Source of the DNA: Thalassospira mesophila
GTDB taxonomy: Bacteria > Pseudomonadota > Alphaproteobacteria > Rhodospirillales > Thalassospiraceae
Direction: 5' to 3'
Assembly (NCBI RefSeq): GCF_002115755.1
Contig: NZ_JFKA01000002.1
Span: 434,001-498,000, forward strand
DNA length: 64,000 nucleotides
Part shown: piece after piece, positions 45,784-53,694 of the stretch
Layout: every line of letters begins with the position of its first letter
Numbering within the stretch: position 1 is the stretch's first letter
The notes under the pieces: generated by a model
Databases searched by the model: none
The model's input: the letters and a program-made list of their open reading frames with translations, nothing else
What the model was told of the DNA's origin: nothing
Program-made: the position numbers and the translations under genes

Positions 45784-46290
45784 ATGCATTTGGACACCCC
45801 GATTAAACAAACTGCGATCGACCCCGATAACGGGTCGCCCAAAAACTTTTCCAGTGACGCCGCCGACACCTTGAAGGTCCAGGCCAAACGCCTGCGCGCG
45901 GCCCTGGCCAGCCGTGATGTGACAGTATCGCACGCTGGCAGTCTGGAACTGATGGCCCAAAGTTATGGCTTTCGCGACTGGAACACGGCCCTTGCCGTAA
46001 CACGGCGCAATTCAACCGCCATCAGTATCGAAGACCTTGGTATAGGCAAACGCTTTGCCGGGTCTTATCTGGGACACGCCGTGTCAGGCAAAATCCTTGG
46101 GCTTACCCGCACCCCCGTTGGCGGCGTTTATCGGATCGAGGTTCACCTTGATCATGCGGTGGATGTGGTCGCCTCGAAACATTTTAGCGGCTTTCGCCAG
46201 CGCATCGCCGCCCGGATCAACACGAATTGTGAACCGGTTCTGGCATCGGGCCAGCGCGGCCCCGGCCTGTCGGTTGATTTGTTGTTATAA
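45784..46290 (+). CDS. Glyoxalase-related-domain protein
   Basis: 168 residues from the ATG at 45784, with AGGAGACGAAG upstream. LKVQAKRLRAALASRDVTVSHAGSLELMAQSYGFRDWNTALA matches the small glyoxalase-related domain often called glyoxalase superfamily protein. The rest is a compact beta-rich domain. No metal-binding set of a true glyoxalase is evident. Twelve bases before the DUF123 gene. Confidence 0.72.
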   Translation: MHLDTPIKQTAIDPDNGSPKNFSSDAADTLKVQAKRLRAALASRDVTVSHAGSLELMAQSYGFRDWNTALAVTRRNSTAISIEDLGIGKRFAGSYLGHAVSGKILGLTRTPVGGVYRIEVHLDHAVDVVASKHFSGFRQRIAARINTNCEPVLASGQRGPGLSVDLLL

Positions 46291-46302
46291 GCACACGCAC
46301 CG

Positions 46303-46773
46303 ATGCTGTTTTTATCCCCCATCACGGATCAAACCCTCCGGCTGCTGCCAAAGGCAGCCGGAGCCTATGTTCTGGCGATTGATGTGAATGAAGATGTGCA
46401 GCTTGCCCCCAAACAGTTTGCAGGCCGGGTTATTGCGCGCGGGCAGTATTTATATTGCGGCAGTGCCAATGGCCCGGGCGGGATCGCTGCGCGGGTTAAA
46501 CGCCATTGTGCGAACGATAAAAAACCGCATTGGCACATTGATGCGCTAACAACCGCCCCGGTGGGAAAGGTCATATCGGTTCTGGCCGTGCCCGGTGGTA
46601 ATGAATGCGATTTATGTACCTGCTTACGCGACAAGTTTTTACTTTCGGTTCCTGTTGCCGGTTTTGGCAGCTCGGACTGCGCGTCATGCCCGGCGCATTT
46701 GCTGGCTGTTCCGGGTGATGCCTCCGTGGTGGTTAACGTCTTAAATATAATTAAAAATACGGTTCCGGGTTGA
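46303..46773 (+). CDS. DUF123 GIY-YIG-type nuclease domain protein
   Basis: 156 residues. GAYVLAIDV, RGQYLYCGSANGPGGIAARVKRH and HWHIDALTT are the conserved blocks of the DUF123 branch of GIY-YIG nucleases, known as stand-alone proteins and as fusions to endonuclease III. Four late cysteines (ECDLCTC, DCASCPAH) could bind metal. Likely cotranscribed with the gene before it. Confidence 0.85.
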   Translation: MLFLSPITDQTLRLLPKAAGAYVLAIDVNEDVQLAPKQFAGRVIARGQYLYCGSANGPGGIAARVKRHCANDKKPHWHIDALTTAPVGKVISVLAVPGGNECDLCTCLRDKFLLSVPVAGFGSSDCASCPAHLLAVPGDASVVVNVLNIIKNTVPG

Positions 46774-46969
46774 ATGGAAGAAAAATGCGGTCGAGGTTAC
46801 CCGATGGCGTTCCTCGTTAATTATCGCCCGGTATGGTGAGGCGTGGACCGTTATCGGTTCGCAATTGATTTGGATGGATGAAGTCACGATAGTGGCGCAT
46901 CGCTGACGTTCTATGCCTTGGATCATTCACGATTCCGGGCTGCGTTTTAATTTCTTGTAGGTCTGAAAT

Positions 46970-48187
46970 ATGCTTGAGCCGAAAGATGTCGCCCTGTTGA
47001 TTATCGCCGTCGTCGGGATCGGTCAGGCGCTTTTTTTAATATTATTGCTGCTTCAGGAAGGAAAACGCGCCTTTCGGGCCAATCGGTGGTTGATATTTTT
47101 TGCGACGGTCGTTTGTATTATTTTTGTCGATAAGGTTTGCGACGTTTTCTTGTCTCCCCTGATACGTTTGTATCTTGCCCCTTTATTCTCTCCCTTTGTG
47201 TTTGCATCTATTCCGGCAATTTATTTGTATTTTCGCGAAATTTCCGGTCGCCCCGCCCCACATCCCGCCAGACATTTCGCCATTATTTTGCTTGTTGCCG
47301 TTTGTATTTCAGCCGTTGTCTGGGTTGTTCGTACCAATGCAGACGCCAATCACCTGTTGCTGACAGATCAGGGACTTGGGTTCAAGTGGCAGGCCCCTGT
47401 CGTCGTAACGGCTTTGATGCTGGCGATAATTGCGGTGTATTGCGGGCAGTTTCTTGCCTACATGATTGCGATATGGCAAACATGCCTGCTCTATCAAAGG
47501 CAAGTACAACAACAGTTTGGGCTTGATGGGGCGGTATTGCGCAATTGGACTTTCGAGTTTCTCGTTGAAACAAGTGTCATATTTGTAATTTATACCGCGA
47601 TTAACCTGTTTGATATTTTTGTATTAAGAAGCGAATGGCTGATCATTCTTGCGCATTGCGGTTTTGTTTTGGTCTTCTTTCGTATTAGTCACGTTATCGC
47701 AAGCAACCCTGCTCTTTTTGTCGAGGCCGGTGTGTTTGGCGGTTATGAGGCCATGGAGAAAGAGGTTCTGTCGTCTGAAGGTGTGCGGGGCAGCAATGCA
47801 ATATCGCGCAATCTTGTGGGGGAAGATGAGGTCAGGCGCATTTGTCGACGCTTGGATCAGACGGTTACACGGGACGAGGTAATATTTGATCCATTACTTT
47901 CGATGCCCAAACTGGCCCAAATTGTCGGGGTGACACCAAATCAGCTTTCCTTCGTCCTAAATCGGTATATCGGGAAAAGCTTTTTTGATTTTGTTAACTC
48001 GGTGCGCATTGAGCATGCTTTGCGCTTGCTGGTGGAGCAACCGGATCGGCAGGTCCTTGATATAGCGATCAGCATTGGATTTAATTCAAAATCAACGTTC
48101 AATCTGGCGTTCAAAAAGATCACCGGCACAACACCGTCCGCCTATCGGGCCGAGAATATCGCTAAAGACGTACCGCAGATCATTTGA
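46970..48187 (+). CDS. AraC-family regulator with membrane N-terminus
   Basis: 405 residues. Seven hydrophobic helices fill residues about 8-255; the C-terminus (about 295-395) is an AraC helix-turn-helix pair (MPKLAQIVGVTPNQLSFVLNRYIGKSFFDFVNSVRIEHALRLL, then IAISIGFNSKSTFNLAFKKITGTTPSAYR). Such proteins sense a signal at the membrane and bind DNA directly. The coding sequence is AT-richer than its neighbours, which suggests acquisition. No clear target operon. Confidence 0.9.
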   Translation: MLEPKDVALLIIAVVGIGQALFLILLLLQEGKRAFRANRWLIFFATVVCIIFVDKVCDVFLSPLIRLYLAPLFSPFVFASIPAIYLYFREISGRPAPHPARHFAIILLVAVCISAVVWVVRTNADANHLLLTDQGLGFKWQAPVVVTALMLAIIAVYCGQFLAYMIAIWQTCLLYQRQVQQQFGLDGAVLRNWTFEFLVETSVIFVIYTAINLFDIFVLRSEWLIILAHCGFVLVFFRISHVIASNPALFVEAGVFGGYEAMEKEVLSSEGVRGSNAISRNLVGEDEVRRICRRLDQTVTRDEVIFDPLLSMPKLAQIVGVTPNQLSFVLNRYIGKSFFDFVNSVRIEHALRLLVEQPDRQVLDIAISIGFNSKSTFNLAFKKITGTTPSAYRAENIAKDVPQII

Positions 48188-48235
48188 TCGCAGGAACGTA
48201 GCAAGTAAGTTTGCCTCTCTTTTGGGCGGCTATTT

Positions 48236-49159
48236 TCAGGCGTTGAGCCTGTTTTTCTGATTTTGATCGCCGAACATACGGCAAATTATGTGTTGCGCAC
48301 TGTTTGCAGCCGCCAATTTGGGATGATGATTGCTGCGGGCCAGAATGATGGGCTCAATTGCACTATGATCCCCGATTTCGCGGGCAATAAGGGGATGACC
48401 GTCATAGGAAAAATTGCCAGGCGGCAGGGTATAGGCAATGCCGATGCCTTCGCCGTTGGCGGCAAGGCTGCGCATAACTTCCAGCGATTGCACCCGGTGG
48501 GCGACGGTGGGATTATGGTCGGCATGGCGAAACAGGTTCAGCATATGGCGGATCGACAAGCCTTCCTCAAACAGGATCAGCGGTTGCAATGCCAGATCGG
48601 CAAGGCTGATGCTGGTGCGCTGGGCCAGTGGCGACGCCGGGGCCATAAAGGCGTGCGGTGAAACCGCTTTTAATTCTGTTTTATCAAACGCGGCGTCGAG
48701 CCCGAGGTCATAGGTGATGGCAAGGTCGATTTGGCCTTCGCGCATGTTGCGCGCCAGACTTTCAAAATCGCAAATGCGCCAGCGCAGCGCCACATCGGGC
48801 AGGCCGCTTCGCAAGGCCTTTAAAACCGGGGCAAGATGGCCCGGTGCCAGATCATCAAAACAACCCAGTGTCAGGGTGCCATTTACAATGCGCGACAGGG
48901 CGGCAGGGTCTTCCAGCCTTTGTGCCTGTGCCAGCAGGGTTTCAGCCTCGGCGATATAGTTTTGGGCAAAGGCGGTAAGGGTGATCGGGCTGCCCTTGCG
49001 GCGGATAAACAGCTTTTGCCCCAGCCGGTTTTCCACCAATGAAAGGGCGACCGACAAGGCCGGTTGCGACACATGCAGGTTTTGCGCTGCCTGTGCCAAA
49101 CTTCCGGCACGGGCAACGGCCACCACATATTCGATCTGACGCAAGGTTAAATATAACAT
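48236..49159 (-). CDS. LysR-family transcriptional regulator
   Basis: 307 residues. Helix-turn-helix LTLRQIEYVVAVARAGSLAQAAQNLHVSQPALSVAL; CysB/CynR-like effector domain. Divergent from the PhyH dioxygenase gene with only 86 bases between starts, so it probably controls that gene. Confidence 0.92.
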   Translation of the reverse strand: MLYLTLRQIEYVVAVARAGSLAQAAQNLHVSQPALSVALSLVENRLGQKLFIRRKGSPITLTAFAQNYIAEAETLLAQAQRLEDPAALSRIVNGTLTLGCFDDLAPGHLAPVLKALRSGLPDVALRWRICDFESLARNMREGQIDLAITYDLGLDAAFDKTELKAVSPHAFMAPASPLAQRTSISLADLALQPLILFEEGLSIRHMLNLFRHADHNPTVAHRVQSLEVMRSLAANGEGIGIAYTLPPGNFSYDGHPLIAREIGDHSAIEPIILARSNHHPKLAAANSAQHIICRMFGDQNQKNRLNA

Positions 49160-49245
49160 CAGACTAATTATAACTTTAGAATGTATTATTGGAAACTATT
49201 TATCGGGCAGGGCAGGCTAGCGATAGTGCCATGCAGGAGTTTCCA

Positions 49246-50076
49246 ATGTCCCATTCCATTATCTCCCATCCGCTTGTATCCCAGGCCGATATCGACGCCT
49301 TTCAGCGCGACGGTGTTGTTTTGATCCGTGGGCTGTTTGCCAGCCATGTTGAGCAACTGGCCGCCGGGATTGAAACCAATATGTCCCAGCCCGGCCCCTA
49401 TGCCGCCGAGAATTTGAAAGCGGGTGAAGGTGGGCGGTTTTTTGATGATTATTGCAACTGGCAGCGCATTGATGCATTTGAGCAGGTGATCCGTCAATCG
49501 CCGCTGGGCGCGGTGGCCGCCGATTTGATGCAGTCACACGCCGTGCAATTGTTTCATGACCATGTGCTGGTCAAGGAACCGGGAACATCAAAGCCGACCC
49601 CGTGGCATCAGGATAGCCCGTATTATTTTGTTGAAGGGCAACAGACGGTCAGTTTCTGGTCGCCGTTGGACCCGGTGCGCGAGGCATCGTTGCGCTGTGT
49701 GGCGGGGTCACACAAATGGCCGCGTGCGGTGTTGCCAACCCGGTGGCTGTCAGAAACAAGTTTTTATCCCAACGAAGATGACTATATGCCGGTGCCCGAC
49801 CCGGATGCCGAAGGCATGACAATTTGCGAATGGGAAATGGCACCGGGGGATGCCGTGGCCTTTGATTTTCGCATATTGCACGGCGCACGCGGCAATTTGA
49901 CGGGCAATCGCCGCCGGGCTTTTTCGGTGCGGCTGGTTGGCGATGATGCACGCTATGTCGAGCGCCCCGGCCCCACATCGCCGCCGTTTCCCGGCCATGA
50001 CATGCAAGCCGGGCAGAAATTGCGCGAAGACTGGTTTCCGGTGATATTCACGCGTAATGCAAAAGCGGACACTTGA
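49246..50076 (+). CDS. Phytanoyl-CoA dioxygenase-family (PhyH) oxygenase
   Basis: 276 residues from the ATG at 49246, preceded by AGGAG. Iron ligands H121-x-D123 (PWHQDSPYY) and H212 (LHGARGN), with arginines at 222-224 for 2-oxoglutarate, fit the PhyH family. It should hydroxylate a small substrate with Fe(II) and 2-oxoglutarate. Divergent LysR gene; substrate unknown. Confidence 0.9.
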   Translation: MSHSIISHPLVSQADIDAFQRDGVVLIRGLFASHVEQLAAGIETNMSQPGPYAAENLKAGEGGRFFDDYCNWQRIDAFEQVIRQSPLGAVAADLMQSHAVQLFHDHVLVKEPGTSKPTPWHQDSPYYFVEGQQTVSFWSPLDPVREASLRCVAGSHKWPRAVLPTRWLSETSFYPNEDDYMPVPDPDAEGMTICEWEMAPGDAVAFDFRILHGARGNLTGNRRRAFSVRLVGDDARYVERPGPTSPPFPGHDMQAGQKLREDWFPVIFTRNAKADT

Positions 50077-50104
50077 GGCCGCTTGATTGGGCTGACGGGG
50101 CGGT

Positions 50105-51145
50105 TTAACCGCCCGTCATGCTCATATGGCGCGAAACGGCGGGTTTTTCGCCTTTGCGCTCAATCACAAAATCGTGGCCTTTGGGTTTAAGCAGCATGGC
50201 GCGGTCAAGGGCGGCATCAAGCAAGGCGGGGTCGTTTTCGCGCAGAATTTCGCGAAGGTCGATATGGTCTTCCTGGCCCAGGCACATATAAAGCGTGCCG
50301 GTACAGGTAATGCGCACCCGGTTGCAACCTTCGCAGAAATTATGGGTCATGGGTGTGATGAAACCAAGGCGACCGCCGGTTTCAGCCACACTGACATAGC
50401 GGGCCGGGCCGGGGGTGACATGGTTGCTGGGCACCAGCGTCCATTCTTTTTCCAGCCGTTCGCGCACCACGGTCAGTGGCAGGTAATGGTCGGTGCGGTC
50501 GCCATCAATATCGCCCAGCGGCATGGTTTCGATCAGACAAAGGTCAAAACCTTCCTGCCCGCACCAGGCCAGCATGCGCGAAATTTCGTCTTCATTCTGG
50601 CCGCGCAGGGCAACCGCGTTGATTTTAATGCCAATACCGGCTTCTTTGGCGGCCTGAAGACCGGTCAAGACCTGTTCCAGGCGGCCACGCCGGGTAATCT
50701 CGGCAAATTTTTGATGGTCGAGCGTATCAAGCGAAATGTTTAACCGTTTCACCCCGGCCCGTGCCAGATCATCGGCATAGGTGGCAAGCTGGCTGCCATT
50801 GGTGGTCAGGGTCAGTTCATCCAGCGCGCCGGATTTTAAATGACGCGACAAACCGCGAATTAAATCCATGATGCCACGGCGCACCAGTGGTTCGCCGCCG
50901 GTCAGGCGCAGTTTACGCACCCCGCGTGCAATAAAGGCCGAGCAAAGCTGATCAAGTTCTTCAAGGGTCAGAACCTGTGATTTTGGCAGAAACGTCATGT
51001 TTTCCGCCATGCAATAGGTACAGCGAAAATCACAGCGGTCGGTTACGGAAACCCGTAAATACGAGACATGACGGCCATATTTGTCGATCAGCGGATTGCG
51101 CACGATGATAACTGCCTGAATTTTTGCGAAAACGGAATGCGTCAC
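50105..51145 (-). CDS. moaA: GTP 3',8-cyclase (molybdenum cofactor biosynthesis MoaA)
   Basis: 346 residues from a GTG at 51145; a GTG at 51100 giving 331 residues is equally possible. Radical-SAM cysteines C38-x3-C42-x2-C45 (CDFRCTYC), a second cluster in [18 protein letters not shown], and the required C-terminal Gly-Gly (MSMTGG). It makes the first molybdopterin intermediate from GTP with MoaC. A short GC-rich hairpin overlaps its stop codon. Confidence 0.95.
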   Translation of the reverse strand: MTHSVFAKIQAVIIVRNPLIDKYGRHVSYLRVSVTDRCDFRCTYCMAENMTFLPKSQVLTLEELDQLCSAFIARGVRKLRLTGGEPLVRRGIMDLIRGLSRHLKSGALDELTLTTNGSQLATYADDLARAGVKRLNISLDTLDHQKFAEITRRGRLEQVLTGLQAAKEAGIGIKINAVALRGQNEDEISRMLAWCGQEGFDLCLIETMPLGDIDGDRTDHYLPLTVVRERLEKEWTLVPSNHVTPGPARYVSVAETGGRLGFITPMTHNFCEGCNRVRITCTGTLYMCLGQEDHIDLREILRENDPALLDAALDRAMLLKPKGHDFVIERKGEKPAVSRHMSMTGG

Positions 51146-51251
51146 CTTTGTATGACAAATAGTCCATCGACCCGGCCCGGTGCAAGGCCCGCATCCTCAC
51201 TTTTTTCTGATCAGCTTTGTGACCGGTTTGTGGGCGCCGTCGGGGCGGGCT

Positions 51252-51291
51252 TATATCCGGGCGATTGCCGGGGCAATACCGCCCGGATATA
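51252..51291. repeat. 40-base near-perfect inverted repeat between moaA and an unknown gene
   Basis: A 12-bp outer stem (51252-51263 with 51280-51291) continues as a 6-bp inner stem (64-69 with 72-77), broken only by a 2-base bulge. No T-tract follows on either strand, so it is not a standard terminator. It starts nine bases past the end of the unknown gene on the minus strand. Confidence 0.75.
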
Positions 51292-51299
51292 CAGGCAAA

Positions 51300-52151
51300 T
51301 TATGCGGGTTGGTCGTTTTGCCAGGCGGCGGCTTCGCGGTTGTGCAAGGCGGCAATGTCGCGGTCCAGATTTGCCATGACGCCGCGCAAAATGGTGACTT
51401 TGCCGTGGTCTATTTCGGCGGCCAGCAGGGCCGATTGATCGGGGCTGGCAAGAATGGCCCGGACATCGCGAAACAGGGCGCGGATCAGTTTTATAAAATG
51501 GCTTTCGGTGAATTCCCAACTGGCACCATTGCGGTGCATATTGTCGTTGACCAGCTGGATAAACCAGTTTTTGCGTTTTTCATAATCGGCAAAATGCATG
51601 GCCATCCGGACAAATACCATCGTGATCTGTTTTGATACCAGCGGATTGGCCGAAAGATGATCCCAGTAATCGGTGGCATCGCGCATTTCGTCTTCTGCGT
51701 CGGCATGGGTTTCGACGATGGTGCGAATTTCGGTGTCAATCTGTTCGATGGTGTCGGCACCGACCATCATGCGGATAACCTGAAAAAACGGATGCAGCAT
51801 TTCGCGTGACAGGGCGCCATGCTCCAGGTCTCCGGCTTCGCGTCCTTCCAGCAAATGGGCAAAGCGGCTGACCATTAAACGGCCAAACGGATCGTGGCGA
51901 ATGGAAGGCGTGCGCCGGGCATTGGCGGCAATAACTTCGCTTTCCAGCGCATACCATGCATCTTCAAACAGGGCGGGCTGGTTTTTAAGGGCGCCAAGCG
52001 CCTTGTTGATATCGCCGATGCTGACAACATCGCCCTGACTGCGCGCCTTTTCCGACAGACCGCTGGCAAAACGTTCCAGAACGGACCATGCCGCATCGTG
52101 GTGACGTTTTTTAAAGCTGTCCGGGGCAACCGGGATTTCTGTCTTTGTCAT
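51300..52151 (-). CDS. Conserved-looking protein of unknown function
   Basis: 283 residues, soluble, mainly alpha-helical, with many Asp/Glu and Met (FFQVIRMMVGADTIEQIDTEIRTIVETHADAEDEM; TMVFVRMAMHFADYEKRKNWFIQLVNDNMH). No signal, membrane helix or motif that I recognise. Normal codon use for the genome. It lies upstream of moaA on the same strand, separated by the long hairpin. Confidence 0.8.
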   Translation of the reverse strand: MTKTEIPVAPDSFKKRHHDAAWSVLERFASGLSEKARSQGDVVSIGDINKALGALKNQPALFEDAWYALESEVIAANARRTPSIRHDPFGRLMVSRFAHLLEGREAGDLEHGALSREMLHPFFQVIRMMVGADTIEQIDTEIRTIVETHADAEDEMRDATDYWDHLSANPLVSKQITMVFVRMAMHFADYEKRKNWFIQLVNDNMHRNGASWEFTESHFIKLIRALFRDVRAILASPDQSALLAAEIDHGKVTILRGVMANLDRDIAALHNREAAAWQNDQPA

Positions 52152-52394
52152 TTAAAAGGTGTCCGCAATTGTTCGGGGTGATGAAGCAGAATTTTATCAG
52201 AATGATATCAGTTTGTTATGACGGGCAGGGGCAATTTATCGTGCCCGGGGCCGCGCGCGCAGGATAAACGGCACAAAACCTTGCAAAACCCTGCAAAACA
52301 GAACCATATCACCCCGCAATTTTAAAAATGCGGCGGGGCAGGGGCTGGCTGTGCAGGCAATATGCCATCGTGGCCGCATTTTTGATAATTGTCG

Positions 52395-52580
52395 TTATTC
52401 ATACCCGAAGGCAGGTTCGACAATTTCCAGCACCACATGGCGGGTCCGAATGATCTGGCGGCCCGCTTCCTCGAAATTGACGGCAAGCCTGTCGCCATCG
52501 GCGGCCTGAATGCGGCCAAGGCCCCAGTCGGGTTGGCCGGGGTGACGAACAATGGTGCCAGGGGTCAGAAGAAAATCCAT
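52395..52580 (-). CDS. DUF3553 small protein
   Basis: 61 residues. PGTIVRHPGQPDWGLGRIQAADGDRLAVNFEEAGRQIIR fits DUF3553, a short beta-barrel-like domain also found at the C-terminus of some UvrD-type helicases. Function unknown. GGAT precedes the ATG. Confidence 0.82.
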   Translation of the reverse strand: MDFLLTPGTIVRHPGQPDWGLGRIQAADGDRLAVNFEEAGRQIIRTRHVVLEIVEPAFGYE

Positions 52581-52925
52581 AAAGCTGCTATCCGAACCGT
52601 TAGGGGGTTTGCTGTGTCAGTCGTGCATTTGCCGGTTTATCGGGGCGATTTGCGCGCAGGTCGGCAACCGATATCCGTTATCTTGCAAGATTTATTATTT
52701 CAAATCTAGCACCGCAAACCGGGTCTGACAAAGGGCGAAAACGTGTTTCACGCCGAATTGACGTGTCGATCAGGGCAAGTTTGGCCTATCATATAAATAA
52801 GGTTTTAATACCTGTTTTGCACATTAGGGCGTGGATTCCCGCCTCAACGGGCGTGAGACCGTTTTTTTTATGTGGGGATGCGGCTTTTGGGGAAGGCGCA
52901 TCATCAAGAATCTGGAGCACAGTGC
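52581..52925. other. Divergent intergenic region before the chpT-che operon
   Basis: 345 bases. AT-rich stretch 52690-52810 is the likely promoter area for chpT, but no clear box (including TTAA-N7-TTAA) was seen. No supported gene. Confidence 0.5.
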
Positions 52926-53537
52926 ATGCAACAGGACAGGCAGCTAGAGCTTATCCTGATAGAACTTATCAGCTCGCGTATTTGTCACGATCTGGTTGGG
53001 CCGGTTGGCGCGGTGAATGCCGGGGCCGAACTGATGGACGAGGCAGGGGGCACCGACGACGAAGCCCTGGCCCTGATGCGCCGCAGCGGACAGGAGGCCC
53101 AGCGCCGTCTGCAACTGTTTCGTCTGGCCTATGGCCGGGCCGGGAACAGCGTTGATGCATCGACCATGCATAAAACAATTACCCAGGCCTACGAGGCCGA
53201 CGGCAAGGTGAGCCTGGACTGGGCTGATTATCGCACCATCGATGCCGTGACCGGCCGGATTGTTTTGAACATGATCATGATGGCCCGCGAAGCGCTGCCA
53301 TTTGGCGGCGATATTTCGGTTCAGTGCGACTCCGGTCAGGAAATTCGCGTCATCGCGCAGGGAAAACGGGCCGCAATCCGCCCCGAAATTGAAAAGGTGC
53401 TTTCCGGGCCGGTGGACCCGAACGACCTTGATCCGCGCAACATTCAGGGCTTTTTTGCCCGAAACCTAGCCGAAAGACTAGGCAAGGGGGTGCGGGTGGA
53501 AGCCAAAGAAAATTCGGTTACTTTGATCTATGTTTAA
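52926..53537 (+). CDS. chpT: ChpT-like histidine phosphotransferase
   Basis: 203 residues from the ATG at 52926 (GGAG upstream). ISSRICHDLVGPVGAVNAGAELM has the phospho-accepting H21 followed by D22, as in ChpT. ChpT passes phosphate from CckA to CtrA and CpdR; its C-terminal half is a degenerate ATPase-like domain. It lies 157 bases before cheA, in the same direction, and 7 kb from ctrA. Confidence 0.88.
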   Translation: MQQDRQLELILIELISSRICHDLVGPVGAVNAGAELMDEAGGTDDEALALMRRSGQEAQRRLQLFRLAYGRAGNSVDASTMHKTITQAYEADGKVSLDWADYRTIDAVTGRIVLNMIMMAREALPFGGDISVQCDSGQEIRVIAQGKRAAIRPEIEKVLSGPVDPNDLDPRNIQGFFARNLAERLGKGVRVEAKENSVTLIYV

Positions 53538-53694
53538 AAAAATAGACGTGCCAGTATCGTAAAACCGTATGCTAGGCTCTACCTACATGGTAGCTCTCAT
53601 GTAATATGAGAAACAGAATATTGTGGGCAGATTTGATGCGGTTGACGTCCCGGGTCCGGTGATGGTCTGATTGCCGGCATTGTGGAGGGGGTAT

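Noticed and set aside
45385-46290. A 301-codon open frame reaching upstream of the glyoxalase-related gene
   Set aside because: Its first 133 codons are Cys-rich and unlike coding sequence, and a good ribosome site marks the ATG at 45784.
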